Assembly: GCA_947167155.1 (NCBI GenBank)
Contig: CAMVHB010000005.1
Span: 1 to 64,000, forward strand
DNA: 64,000 nt
Direction of reading: 5' to 3'
From: an uncultured Lachnospiraceae bacterium
GTDB taxonomy: Bacteria; Bacillota; Clostridia; Lachnospirales; Lachnospiraceae
Positions within the stretch are counted from its first letter, which is position 1; every line of letters begins with the position of its first letter. Positions 7,965 to 16,830 of the stretch are shown here, piece after piece. The position numbers and the translations under genes were made by a program. The notes under the pieces were generated by a model that worked only from the letters and a program-made list of their open reading frames with translations, was not told the DNA's origin and ran no database searches.

Positions 7965-9146
7965 TTAATCTTTGTCCAACAGAAACATTGATAGCGCGTA
8001 GTTTGAAAGATCCGCGCCAAGCTCGGTCAAAAACAGCCTTCCCCTGTCCCTTTTCAAAAGCTTCTCTGAAAGCAGACGCTCAACAGGGAGCATATAGACG
8101 GAATCAAGAAGAACTCCGAAGGTCTCGTAAAAATCGTTTTCAAGGATGCCTTCCGTCATCCGAAGGCCAAGGAACATGAATTCCTCCATCCGCTTTTTCT
8201 CTGAGAGAGCCTCCGCTTCATTGTAAAGCGGAAAATCCGAAGAGATCCCCTTCCGTATGTACTCATTAATGTCCTTTGTATTCGTATATCTGATCTCGTC
8301 TATGAGGGAAGCTGCCGAAATCCCGACCCCGAGATAAGGAGTTCTCTTCCAGTAGCCCACATTGTGAAGGCAGGTCTTTCCCAGCTTTGCATAATTTGAG
8401 ATCTCGTACTGGGAGAAGCCCGCCGCCTTGATCATATTCTGAGCGGTCTTTCCGAGTTCATATTCCTCATCCTCAGAAGGAAGGAATTCCTGTATCTCGC
8501 CCCGTTTCCTCTTATCATCATCCTCGCCGTACATATCATAAAAGGGAGTCCCCTCTTCTATGATAAGACTGTAGCAGCTGATGTGCTCGGGCTTCATAAG
8601 AAAGACATCCGAAAGCGTCTTCTTAAGAGAAAGCGGATTCTGACCGGGAATACCGGTCATGATATCAACGCTGATATTGTCAAAGCCGCTCCGTCTGGCT
8701 GCCTCGAAGGACCGAAGGAAATCCTTGAATGAATGGACTCTTCCAAGTGTGCGAAGCTCCTCCTCATTTGAGGACTGCAGTCCTATGGAAAGACGGTTCA
8801 CTCCGAGAGTATGGTAGGAAAACAGCTGGGATTCGGACGCTGTGGCGGGATTCATCTCCATCGTGATCTCCGCTGCCGGCTCAACGTTGTAATACTTGAA
8901 GACCGTCTTTATCACCCGATCCATCAGCTTTTCTTCAAGCCAGGTGGGAGTTCCGCCCCCTATATAGATCGACGCTACGGAATAGTCATAAAGCCTTTCC
9001 GACTGGTATCTCAGCTCATTTGTAAGCGCCTTCACGTAATCCTTTCTGATCTCGGGGCCGTATACTCCCGAACAGAAGTCGCAATACAGGCACTTTTTCA
9101 TGCAAAATGGTATGTGTATGTATAGTCCGAGTTTCTTGTCTGGCAT
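7965..9146 (-). CDS. hemW: HemW-type radical SAM protein
   Basis: 393 aa. The radical-SAM cysteine motif is CMKKCLYC (CxxxCxxC plus Phe), followed by IYIGGGTP and GVGISAAS, typical of the HemN/HemW family. Members next to lepA in Firmicutes are normally HemW, a heme-binding chaperone thought to load heme onto respiratory proteins, rather than coproporphyrinogen dehydrogenase. The length fits HemW (~380 aa), while true HemN is ~450 aa. It starts one base after the lepA stop with a weak ribosome site, so it is probably coupled to lepA. Confidence 0.88.
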   Translation of the reverse strand: MPDKKLGLYIHIPFCMKKCLYCDFCSGVYGPEIRKDYVKALTNELRYQSERLYDYSVASIYIGGGTPTWLEEKLMDRVIKTVFKYYNVEPAAEITMEMNPATASESQLFSYHTLGVNRLSIGLQSSNEEELRTLGRVHSFKDFLRSFEAARRSGFDNISVDIMTGIPGQNPLSLKKTLSDVFLMKPEHISCYSLIIEEGTPFYDMYGEDDDKRKRGEIQEFLPSEDEEYELGKTAQNMIKAAGFSQYEISNYAKLGKTCLHNVGYWKRTPYLGVGISAASLIDEIRYTNTKDINEYIRKGISSDFPLYNEAEALSEKKRMEEFMFLGLRMTEGILENDFYETFGVLLDSVYMLPVERLLSEKLLKRDRGRLFLTELGADLSNYALSMFLLDKD

Positions 9147-9147
9147 C

Positions 9148-10959
9148 TTATTCTTCGTCTAATTTCAGGACGCTCATGAATGCCTCCTGAGGTATCTCCA
9201 CCTCGCCTATCATGCGCATCCTCTTTTTTCCTTCCTTTTGCTTTTCCAGAAGCTTTCTCTTTCTGGATATATCGCCCCCGTAGCATTTTGCGAGGACATC
9301 CTTTCTCATGGCCTTTACTGTCTCTCTCGCTATGACCCTTCCGCCGACAGCTGCCTGTATGGGTATCTCAAAAAGGTGTCTGGGGATATTCTCCTTCAGT
9401 TTTTCGCACATCTTCCTTCCCCTGTCATAGGCTGTACCCTCAAAGACTATGAAGGATAATGCATCAACCCTCTCCTTGTTTATCAGTATATCCAGCTTGC
9501 AAAGCGCTGACTTTACATAGCCCTTCAGTTCATAATCAAAGGACGCATAGCCGCGGGAGCGGGATTTCAAGGCATCAAAGAAATCATATATTATCTCATT
9601 CAGCGGCAGGACATATTTGAGTATTGCCCTGGTCTGCTCCACATATTCAAGGCTTACGTATTCCCCCCGCCTCTCCTGGCAGAGCTTCATGATGTCTCCG
9701 ACATAATCCTTCGTCACCATGATCTCAGCATCCACCACAGGCTCCTCCATATGGTCGATCTCTGAAGGGTCCGGAAGATTTGAAGGATTGGTAAGCTCTA
9801 TCATCTCCCCGTCGGTCCTATACACCCTGTAAACAACAGAGGGAGCTGTGGTCACGAGATCCAGATCATATTCCCTCTCAAGCCTCTCCTGAATGATCTC
9901 AAGATGGAGAAGACCAAGGAAGCCGCACCTGAAACCGAAGCCGAGGGCCTGCGAGGTCTCGGGTTCAAACTGGAGTGCAGCGTCATTGAGCTGCAGCTTC
10001 TCAAGCGCGTCCCGAAGATCCGGATATTTCGCTCCGTCCGCAGGATACATACCGCAATAGACCATGGGATGCACCGCCTTGTAGCCGGGAAGCGCCGCTT
10101 CACAAGGCTTTTCATCGCTTGTGATCGTATCACCGACCCTTGTCTCATGGACATCCTTGATCGAGGCGGTAAGATAACCAACCATACCCGCAGAGAGCTC
10201 ATCACAGGGTATGAACTGTCCCGGTCCAAAATAGCCCGTCTCAACGACATTGAAAACAGCACCCGTAGCCATCATCCTTATCCTGTCACCGGGCTTCACT
10301 GTTCCGTCAAAGACCCTGAAAAACACGATGACTCCGCGGTAGCTGTCATAGAGCGAATCAAAGATAAGAGCTTTAAAGGGCGCATTCATATCGCCCTTCG
10401 GAGCAGGAAGAGCTTTCACTATGCTTTCAAGGACGTCATGACAGTTGAGCCCTGTCTTTGCCGATATCCTCGGAGCCTCTTCGCAGTCGAGACCGATCAC
10501 ATCCTCTATCTCCTTCGCGCACTCCGCCTGATCTGCGGAGGGAAGATCGATCTTGTTTATGACCGGAAGAATCTCAAGATCGTGATCGAGAGCCAGATAG
10601 ACATTCGCAAGAGTCTGGGCCTCAACCCCCTGAGCCGCATCAACCACGAGTATCGCGCCGTCGCAGGCCGCAAGTGCTCTTGACACCTCATAATTGAAAT
10701 CCACATGACCGGGGGTATCTATGAGATTGAAGATGTATTCCTCCCCGCTTTCAGTCTTGTATATAAGGCGAACTGCCTGGGACTTGATCGTGATCCCTCT
10801 CTCCCTCTCAAGATCCATATTGTCAAGGACCTGCTCCGACATCTCACGCTCGGTAAGAACTCCCGTCATCTCGATCAGTCTGTCGGCGAGGGTAGACTTC
10901 CCATGATCGATATGAGCTATAATGCAAAAATTCCTGATATGTGATAATCCGTTTTCCAT
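9148..10959 (-). CDS. lepA: LepA / elongation factor 4
   Basis: 603 aa, full length. It has the translational-GTPase G1 motif AHIDHGKST, switch region [17 protein letters not shown] and NKIDLP, then the EF-G-like domains and the LepA-specific C-terminal domain ([22 protein letters not shown]). EF4 binds ribosomes and affects initiation or back-translocation. It heads the directon lepA-hemW-kinases. Unusually for this window no ribosome binding site is visible. The predicted -10 box lies only ten bases from the ATG, so the mRNA may be leaderless. Confidence 0.96.
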   Translation of the reverse strand: MENGLSHIRNFCIIAHIDHGKSTLADRLIEMTGVLTEREMSEQVLDNMDLERERGITIKSQAVRLIYKTESGEEYIFNLIDTPGHVDFNYEVSRALAACDGAILVVDAAQGVEAQTLANVYLALDHDLEILPVINKIDLPSADQAECAKEIEDVIGLDCEEAPRISAKTGLNCHDVLESIVKALPAPKGDMNAPFKALIFDSLYDSYRGVIVFFRVFDGTVKPGDRIRMMATGAVFNVVETGYFGPGQFIPCDELSAGMVGYLTASIKDVHETRVGDTITSDEKPCEAALPGYKAVHPMVYCGMYPADGAKYPDLRDALEKLQLNDAALQFEPETSQALGFGFRCGFLGLLHLEIIQERLEREYDLDLVTTAPSVVYRVYRTDGEMIELTNPSNLPDPSEIDHMEEPVVDAEIMVTKDYVGDIMKLCQERRGEYVSLEYVEQTRAILKYVLPLNEIIYDFFDALKSRSRGYASFDYELKGYVKSALCKLDILINKERVDALSFIVFEGTAYDRGRKMCEKLKENIPRHLFEIPIQAAVGGRVIARETVKAMRKDVLAKCYGGDISRKRKLLEKQKEGKKRMRMIGEVEIPQEAFMSVLKLDEE

Positions 10960-10968
10960 AACTATGTG

Positions 10969-10977
10969 ATTTTAACA
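10969..10977 (-). promoter_or_regulatory. Extended -10 promoter of lepA
   Basis: On the minus strand TGTTAAAAT, an extended -10 element (TG-N-TAAAAT) ending nine bases before the lepA ATG. No convincing -35 was found at the right distance. A start 6-9 bases downstream would leave a 5' leader of about 0-4 bases. Confidence 0.55.
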
Positions 10978-11032
10978 CAAGAGCCTCACTTTTTCTTCTA
11001 TATTTTGTAACAATTCAGTACACATTTTCCAG

Positions 11033-11061
11033 TTGACAAACGTACTTCAAGGCATTATTAT
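11033..11061 (+). promoter_or_regulatory. Promoter of rpsT
   Basis: TTGACA (11033-11038), a 17-base spacer, and TATTAT (11056-11061), about 46 bases before the rpsT start. It is divergent from the lepA promoter. Confidence 0.85.
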
Positions 11062-11107
11062 TCCAAAGTATGCATTTTGATAATTAATATTTTTCCGGAG
11101 GAAAAAA

Positions 11108-11368
11108 ATGGCAAACATCAAATCCGCAAAGAAGCGTGTTCTCGTAGCAGAGAAGAAGGCTGCAAGGAATCAGGCTGTGAAGTCCCGTGTAAAGACCGAG
11201 ATCAAGAAGGTTCTTGCGGCATGTGAGACCGGTAACAAGGAGGACGCTGAAAAGCTTCTTCGCACGGCTACCGGCGAGATAGAAAAGGCAGGTTCAAAGG
11301 GAATACTTCCGAAGAATACGGTCAGCCGCAAGGTGAGCCGTCTTTCAAAGAAGGTAGCTGCTCTTTAA
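11108..11368 (+). CDS. rpsT: 30S ribosomal protein S20
   Basis: 86 aa, basic and Ala/Lys-rich. It begins MANIKSAKKRVLVAEKKAARN and ends with the helical TVSRKVSRLSKKVAAL pattern of bacterial S20, a primary 16S rRNA binder of the 30S subunit. A strong CCGGAGG site precedes the ATG and its own promoter lies upstream. It is monocistronic; its stop codon overlaps the convergent holA stop by four bases. Confidence 0.97.
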   Translation: MANIKSAKKRVLVAEKKAARNQAVKSRVKTEIKKVLAACETGNKEDAEKLLRTATGEIEKAGSKGILPKNTVSRKVSRLSKKVAAL

Positions 11369-12390
11369 TGCTCCTTTCTCCTCACTGCTGAAAGAAGAAT
11401 GGCGATGAGCGCATCATCAGCCTTCATCTTTCCGGACTTAATGAGGAGATCGTAACGATTAGCCTTTCGGAGGACATTTTTGATGTCCTCCTTTTTGATG
11501 TGCGAAAGCAGGCGTCTTTGCTTCCTCACCATCCACTCGGGTCCTATAACCTCTTCCATCTTTGAAAGTGAGGCTGAGCCGCTCACAAGAGACTCCGTTT
11601 CAAGGAGCTTTTGAAACTGCTGTTCAAGCAGTGAAACTATCCTCGCGGGATCCTCCTTTGTCATCTGCATGTCGGAATATATCTTCATGAGAGCCCTCTC
11701 ATCCCTTCCAACTATTGCATCAACAAGAGAAAAGACCTTTGAGGATGCGCAGTCCGTGACTATCGCTTTGACATCTTCGTATTCGACCCTCCCTGTCCCC
11801 CGGCAATAGCTTACGAGCTTCTCAAGCTCATTATCCATGAAGAGCATCGTATCGGTATTCTCGGAATTTACAGATGTCATCTCAATGAACGCGTCATAGG
11901 CCTCTCTCGTGATCTCAAGCTGATTCCTCTTCATCCTCGAGAGCACCCATTTTTTCAGTTTCTCCCCCTTCCAGGCCAAAAGCTCCGTAAGATTTCCCGT
12001 TTTTTCGATCTGCTTTGTAACAGAAAGAGTTTTTTTGACATTGGTCTCAAGAAAGATGAGCTTTGTCGTCTCCTCAGGCTTTATCAGATAATCCGAAAGA
12101 AGCTCGAGATCATCCTTTTTCCCTTTTCCGGAAAACAGTCCGCTTTCAGAAACTACTATCGCGCGGTTGTCGCCGAAGAACGGCATTGTACGTGCCGTTC
12201 CTATGAGCTCCTTCATATCAAAGGAACCGTTGAAAACAGTATAGTTCATAGAGCCCTCTGTCCCCTCAGGGAAAAGGACCTTTAAGATCAGATCTCTGTA
12301 GTTCCTCTTCAGGTATGCTTCCGTTCCGTAGAGGAGATATATGCATTTGATGCTTTTGCTCTTGATGTCATCATCCAGACCTGAAGCCAC
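11365..12390 (-). CDS. holA: DNA polymerase III delta subunit
   Basis: 341 aa. It resembles the HolA/YqeN family: YLLYGTEAYLKRNYRD at the start (degenerate nucleotide-binding region), MPFFGDNRAIVV and ...EQQFQKLLE near the C-terminal clamp-loader collar. The delta subunit opens the beta clamp during loading. It starts at GTG 12390, with GGAGG five bases upstream. The convergent overlap with rpsT, a common genomic neighbour of holA, supports the call. Confidence 0.88.
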   Translation of the reverse strand: MASGLDDDIKSKSIKCIYLLYGTEAYLKRNYRDLILKVLFPEGTEGSMNYTVFNGSFDMKELIGTARTMPFFGDNRAIVVSESGLFSGKGKKDDLELLSDYLIKPEETTKLIFLETNVKKTLSVTKQIEKTGNLTELLAWKGEKLKKWVLSRMKRNQLEITREAYDAFIEMTSVNSENTDTMLFMDNELEKLVSYCRGTGRVEYEDVKAIVTDCASSKVFSLVDAIVGRDERALMKIYSDMQMTKEDPARIVSLLEQQFQKLLETESLVSGSASLSKMEEVIGPEWMVRKQRRLLSHIKKEDIKNVLRKANRYDLLIKSGKMKADDALIAILLSAVRRKEH

Positions 12391-12470
12391 TTTTTCCTCC
12401 GTTTATCAGCAAATACTATACACTTTGCGTTAATTTCCTCCGATATAATAATTGAAAGGAGGATGCCTGT

Positions 12471-12683
12471 ATGGATATGAATATGAACTATGTAGCGCCC
12501 ATCATAGCTGCGGGCGCCCTCGCAAAGGATCCCGACCCCGAAAAGGGGAAGGTCACCTATCAACCCAGGGGAAAAAAGAAGCCGAAGGTCAAAAAAGATG
12601 AGAAATTCGCGGTAGTATATGATCTTCGTGAAAAGGATGAGTTTTCTCCCGTCACCTATTCAAATCCCCTGCAAAAGCGCTGA
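12471..12683 (+). CDS. Small basic protein of unknown function
   Basis: 70 aa with a strong GGAGG ribosome site eight bases before the ATG. A short N-terminal hydrophobic patch (YVAPIIAAGALA) is followed by a Lys/Pro-rich segment (RGKKKPKVKKDE) and the ending VTYSNPLQKR. It has no cysteines, signal peptide or recognisable domain. It stands alone between holA (divergent) and the convergent esterase, whose stop is only three bases away. I do not recognise a family; it might bind nucleic acid or a membrane surface, but that is only composition-based. Confidence 0.7.
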   Translation: MDMNMNYVAPIIAAGALAKDPDPEKGKVTYQPRGKKKPKVKKDEKFAVVYDLREKDEFSPVTYSNPLQKR

Positions 12684-12686
12684 GAG

Positions 12687-13445
12687 TCATCTTTGAAATA
12701 CTTTTGGCTCAGCAAAATCGTAAATCTCTTCCTTTAGCCAGGCTATCGCTTCATCCACCCAATGGGAAGAGCGGGGATTGTTTTTATTCTCTACCTGAAT
12801 GACTGAAGAATCTCCCGTCGAAAAGCCGTGAGGTCCCCATGAATATACATGGATCTCAAAGCCCACACCGTTCTTTTCAAGTGCGTCAGCAAGCTTTATC
12901 GTGCTCTCCACCGGAACTGTCTCATCCGTCCTGTTTCCGAAAATGAAGCAGGGCGGCATTTTTTCGTCTATCAGCTCTATCAAAGAGGGAGCCAAACTGG
13001 ACCATTTTCTCACGTTTTCTTCCGAGGCAACGGGATAGCCGAGTATCGCGCATTTGGGCTTGTATTTTGATATCGCGGCAGCGCAACCTGCAAGATGCGC
13101 TCCGGCAGAAAAGCCGCAAAGTGCGAAGTTTTTGATGTCAAGGTCCCATTCGTCTTCGTGCTCTTTTATATATCCTGCTGCCCTCTCGTAATCGTCGAGA
13201 GGCTTCGGCCACACAGCATCCTCATTCACCCCGTAATTCAAAATAAAGCATGAAAAGCCTGCTGCCAGGAATCTGAAGGCCACCGGATCCCCTTCCCTCG
13301 GAGACACATGATTGTATCCGCCTCCCGGAATGATAAAGACAAACGGTCTCTTTTCTATATTGGGAAACTTCCCTCCGACAGGAAGGATATACGCATCCAT
13401 CCAGATATCTTTTGCTTCATCAAAAACAATATGCTCACTTCTCAT
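12687..13445 (-). CDS. Alpha/beta-hydrolase esterase (BD-FAE/acetyl-esterase type)
   Basis: 252 aa. It has the oxyanion-hole HGG-type motif as IPGGGYNHVS, the nucleophile elbow GFSAGAH and a C-terminal His in SWGPHGFS, with a probable Asp in GNRTDETVP: a complete Ser-Asp-His triad. No signal peptide, so it is cytoplasmic; such enzymes often deacetylate imported xylo-oligosaccharides. The frame is open to 13484, but that ATG lies in the promoter and has no ribosome site. The ATG at 13445 has AAGGGGG eight bases upstream. It is divergent from the GH94 gene, suggesting joint use in oligosaccharide breakdown. Confidence 0.82.
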   Translation of the reverse strand: MRSEHIVFDEAKDIWMDAYILPVGGKFPNIEKRPFVFIIPGGGYNHVSPREGDPVAFRFLAAGFSCFILNYGVNEDAVWPKPLDDYERAAGYIKEHEDEWDLDIKNFALCGFSAGAHLAGCAAAISKYKPKCAILGYPVASEENVRKWSSLAPSLIELIDEKMPPCFIFGNRTDETVPVESTIKLADALEKNGVGFEIHVYSWGPHGFSTGDSSVIQVENKNNPRSSHWVDEAIAWLKEEIYDFAEPKVFQR

Positions 13446-13486
13446 TTCAAAAGCCCCCTTATTCGTGTATACTGTTTTCGCCATAA

Positions 13487-13500
13487 ATTATAATTATAAA
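13487..13500. promoter_or_regulatory. Divergent AT-rich promoter region between esterase and GH94
   Basis: Overlapping -10-like boxes on both strands: TATAAT on plus at 13489-13494 and TATAAT on minus at 13492-13487 and 13498-13493. No good -35 is seen for either direction. The two genes also carry mirror-image SDs (AAGGGGG), giving an inverted CCCCCTT...AAGGGGG pair across the region. Confidence 0.5.
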
Positions 13501-13516
13501 AGGGGGAAAAAGGAAT

Positions 13517-15958
13517 ATGCGTTACGGACATTTTGATGATGAAGCTTATGAGTATGTCGTGGACCGTCCCGACACTCCGACCTCGTGGTCGAACTATCTC
13601 GGCACCACCCGATACGGCGCCATAATCACAAACAATGCGGGCGGCTACGGCTTCTACCGCTCCGGTGCGACGGGGCGCTTCATGAGGCTTAGATTCAACT
13701 CGATACCCATGGATCAGCCTGGGCGTTATTTTTATCTTCGGGATAATGATTCGAAGGATTACTGGAGTGCGTCCTGGCAGCCTGTTGGAAAACCGCTCGA
13801 TTCCTACAAAAGTACATGCCGGCACGGAACAGCCTATACCGTGATCTCATCGGATTATTCGGGTATACATACAGACGCCACATATTTTGTACCGCTTGAC
13901 AGCACCTTCGAGTATTGGCGGCTTGATGTGAGAAACGATTCCGACAGGGAAAGAAAGCTCTCCGCCTTCTCCTACTGTGAATTTTCAAGCCAGTGGAATA
14001 CCACCCAGGATCTTGTGAACCTGCAGTATTCGTTGTTCATAGTGCAGGGAAAGAAGGAAGACAAAAACCTCCTCTCCTACTGCATCTCCGAGAACATCTG
14101 CAATCAGAACCCTGACGCGGAGCCCGGCGGAGATTCGGGAGTAATGGTCGAGTGGATGGGGCTCTCGGGTGATGTTACGATGTCTCATTTTGACACCTCG
14201 CGCGAAGCCTTCATCGGAACCTATGGCTCTTACAAGGAACCGAGAGCCGTCATTGAAGGAAAGTGTTCTGATTCGGAAGCCTTCGGAGATTCGGCCTGCG
14301 GAAGCGTACAGGGTGACTTCACTCTCGCTCCCGGGGAGACAAAGACTCTCCTCGTGCTCCTCGGAATAGGAGCCGGAAATACGGTCGGAAAAAAGACTAT
14401 GGCAGAATTCGGTTCAATAGAGCGTGAAGAGCTTGAGCTTACGAAATTGAAGGATCACTGGCACGGCCTTCTAAGAAGCTTCAAGGCAAAGACTCCCGAT
14501 CAAAATGTCGATCATACCGCAAATGTCTGGGGACTCTACAACAATCTCATTACCTTCTCATGGTCACGCGCTGCTTCCCTTGTATACAACGGAGAGCGTG
14601 ACGGGCTTGGCTTCAGGGATTCGGTGCAGGATACCCTCGGCGTAAATGCTGCGATCCCCGCGATCTCAAAGGAAAGGCTGATCACAATGCTGACGGGACA
14701 GGTCAGCACGGGCGGTGCCATGCCGCTCATCAAACTCGGTCATAACCCCGGCCACATGGAGCCCCCGAAGAAGGAGGAATACCGCTCCGATGACTGTCTC
14801 TGGTTTTTCAATGCGATCCCTGCTTATGTCGCGGAAACCGGAGACAAGGACTTCTTCAATGAGACCGTCCCCTACTCTGACAAGGGAGAGGATACGGTAT
14901 TCATGCACTTGAAGCGCGCTCTCCTCTTCAATATCGAGCGTGAAGGAAAGGATTCACTCCCCGCCGGGCTTTCAGCCGACTGGAACGACTGTCTGAAGAC
15001 AGGCTATGAAGGCGAGAGCATCATGGTCACCTTCCAGCTCTATGGGGCGCTGCAAACTTATGGTGTGATCGCAGATCTTCTTCATGATGAAAAGGAAAAG
15101 GCCTTTGCCGAGGCTGAAAGGAAAAAGCTCTATGACGCCATCCAAAAGACCGCATGGGACGGAAAATGGTGGCTCTGGGCGATCTCCGAAGACGGAACGA
15201 GGTTCGGCTCTGACGCGCTTGATGAAGGAAAGATCTATCTCAACTCTCAGGTCTGGGCGGTAATGTCCGGCGCATGTACTCCCGAGCAGGAAAAGAGCTG
15301 CCTTGACAGCACCTATGATATGCTCTTTACAAAATACGGTCTGAAACTCTGTGCGCCCGGCTTTAAGAAGACGAAGCGCGAGGTCATGGACGCTGTCGTA
15401 TATCCCGCAGGGATCAAGGAAAACGCCGGTATATTCAATCATACCCAGGGCTGGGGCGTGATGGCGGAGGTCGTCGCGGGAAACGGGGACAGGGCCTATG
15501 AATATATGAAGGCTGCCCTTCCCGCCACCTACAATGACTGTGCAGAGATTAGGCAGTCAGAGCCCTATGTACAGGGGCAGACCACCTATTCGGATGAATC
15601 CCCCCGTCCCGGAAACTGCCGCACCAGCTGGCTCTCCGGCGCCGTTGCCTGGACCTATTATTCTCTTACACAATATGTCCTCGGTATCAGACCGCAGTAT
15701 GACGGCATGCTGATAGACCCCTGCATCCCGACTGACTGGGACGGCTTTACGGTTGAGCGTATCTTCAGGAACAAAAAATTGAATATCAAAGTCGAGAACC
15801 CCTCACATGTATCAAAGGGTATCGTAAAGCTTACCTTAAACGGGAAAGAGCTTGAAACACCTGTACTTCCTGTGTCAGATCTCCTTGAAGAAAATGAGGT
15901 CACGGCCGTCATGGGAAGCGGAAATGATGTAATGAAAGCTCCTTTTGAAAGATTATGA
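13517..15958 (+). CDS. GH94 glycoside phosphorylase (cellobiose-phosphorylase-like)
   Basis: 813 aa, typical for GH94 cellobiose-phosphorylase-type enzymes, which split beta-glucosides with phosphate inside the cell. Visible family marks are the start RYGHFDDEAYEYVV, TNNAGGYGFYR, GRYFYLRDND, the catalytic-acid motif DWNDC (Asp488), the (alpha/alpha)6 barrel, and the C-terminal GIRPQYDGMLIDPCIP and NPSHVSKG. The segment after DWNDC is short compared with what I recall of cellobiose phosphorylases, so the acceptor may be another sugar. No signal peptide. Ribosome site AAGGGGGAAAAAGGA. The divergent esterase supports a role in plant oligosaccharide use. Confidence 0.85.
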   Translation: MRYGHFDDEAYEYVVDRPDTPTSWSNYLGTTRYGAIITNNAGGYGFYRSGATGRFMRLRFNSIPMDQPGRYFYLRDNDSKDYWSASWQPVGKPLDSYKSTCRHGTAYTVISSDYSGIHTDATYFVPLDSTFEYWRLDVRNDSDRERKLSAFSYCEFSSQWNTTQDLVNLQYSLFIVQGKKEDKNLLSYCISENICNQNPDAEPGGDSGVMVEWMGLSGDVTMSHFDTSREAFIGTYGSYKEPRAVIEGKCSDSEAFGDSACGSVQGDFTLAPGETKTLLVLLGIGAGNTVGKKTMAEFGSIEREELELTKLKDHWHGLLRSFKAKTPDQNVDHTANVWGLYNNLITFSWSRAASLVYNGERDGLGFRDSVQDTLGVNAAIPAISKERLITMLTGQVSTGGAMPLIKLGHNPGHMEPPKKEEYRSDDCLWFFNAIPAYVAETGDKDFFNETVPYSDKGEDTVFMHLKRALLFNIEREGKDSLPAGLSADWNDCLKTGYEGESIMVTFQLYGALQTYGVIADLLHDEKEKAFAEAERKKLYDAIQKTAWDGKWWLWAISEDGTRFGSDALDEGKIYLNSQVWAVMSGACTPEQEKSCLDSTYDMLFTKYGLKLCAPGFKKTKREVMDAVVYPAGIKENAGIFNHTQGWGVMAEVVAGNGDRAYEYMKAALPATYNDCAEIRQSEPYVQGQTTYSDESPRPGNCRTSWLSGAVAWTYYSLTQYVLGIRPQYDGMLIDPCIPTDWDGFTVERIFRNKKLNIKVENPSHVSKGIVKLTLNGKELETPVLPVSDLLEENEVTAVMGSGNDVMKAPFERL

Positions 15959-16045
15959 ATAAATGATCTCAACTTAAGTTTCATTTAAGGAAGGGGCGAT
16001 ATATTACTTTCAGAACAAAGGAACCACCTCTGAAAGGAATATATT

Positions 16046-16789
16046 ATGAAAAGCGATATCTTCACCTTCAAAAGAGTTGAAATGAAATATATGCTCGACA
16101 GCGCGAAAAAAGCAGCCTTCATAGAAGCCCTCGGCGATAGGCTTGTCCCCGATGATTATCCTGAGTCGGACATCATGAATATCTACTACGACACACCGGA
16201 TTATCATCTTGCAAGAAAGTCCCTCGAGCGCCCCATCTACAAGGAGAAGCTTCGCCTTCGCACCTACGGCGTTCCAAACGAAAATACTCCCGCCTTTCTT
16301 GAGATCAAGAAAAAGTTCAAGGGCATTGTTTACAAAAGACGTATCTCTCTCTCCTATGGTGAAGCGACTCAGTCGATGAACGAAGGGTCACCACTTAAAA
16401 AGGACGGCCAGATAGTAAGGGAAATAGAAGCTTTCAGGAATCATTACGGAAATCTTTCAAAAAAGACCGTAGTCTCCTATCACAGGACCTCCTACTATCT
16501 CAAGGACGACCCTTCGTTCAGGATCACCTTTGACAGTGACATCATGTACAGAAATTCGTACACCGACCTTTCAGCCGGGATCTTCGGAAAGAAACTCCTT
16601 TCCGACGATATGTCCATAATGGAGATAAAGGTCGGCGGCGCAATGCCTCTTTCAATAGCTCATACTCTCTCCTCCTTAAATATAATGAAGGGGCGCTTCT
16701 CAAAGTACGGAAGCGCCTACGAAAGTGAGAATCTTTGCACATACCCGGGCTTTGCAACAGCAAGAGCATTGACTCCGGCATTCATATGA
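16046..16789 (+). CDS. VTC-domain protein (polyphosphate-polymerase-like fold)
   Basis: 247 aa. Tunnel-fold motifs of the VTC family are present: ExKY (VEMKYML), IYYDT, the basic strand KEKLRLRTYG, FLEIKKKFKG with YKRR, and a C-terminal MEIKV. VTC domains in yeast make polyphosphate from ATP; bacterial members are often next to CotH or DUF4956 genes and their role is unclear. Here neither companion is present. The gene has an AAAGGAA-type ribosome site and is followed by a hairpin that also contains the hypB ribosome site. Confidence 0.82.
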   Translation: MKSDIFTFKRVEMKYMLDSAKKAAFIEALGDRLVPDDYPESDIMNIYYDTPDYHLARKSLERPIYKEKLRLRTYGVPNENTPAFLEIKKKFKGIVYKRRISLSYGEATQSMNEGSPLKKDGQIVREIEAFRNHYGNLSKKTVVSYHRTSYYLKDDPSFRITFDSDIMYRNSYTDLSAGIFGKKLLSDDMSIMEIKVGGAMPLSIAHTLSSLNIMKGRFSKYGSAYESENLCTYPGFATARALTPAFI

Positions 16790-16798
16790 TGTATCTTT

Positions 16799-16830
16799 TC
16801 CTCCGGAACAAAAATCCGGAGGATTTTTTT
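16799..16830 (+). terminator. Terminator-like hairpin that contains the hypB ribosome binding site
   Basis: Perfect 8-bp stem TCCTCCGG (16799-16806) and CCGGAGGA (16816-16823), a 9-base loop, then seven Ts that run directly into the hypB ATG at 16831. As DNA it reads as an intrinsic terminator for the VTC gene. As RNA its 3' arm is the hypB Shine-Dalgarno sequence. Confidence 0.75.

Noticed and set aside
9904..10683. 259-aa plus-strand open frame opposite lepA
   Set aside because: Long only because of codon bias in lepA; no ribosome site and no recognisable protein.
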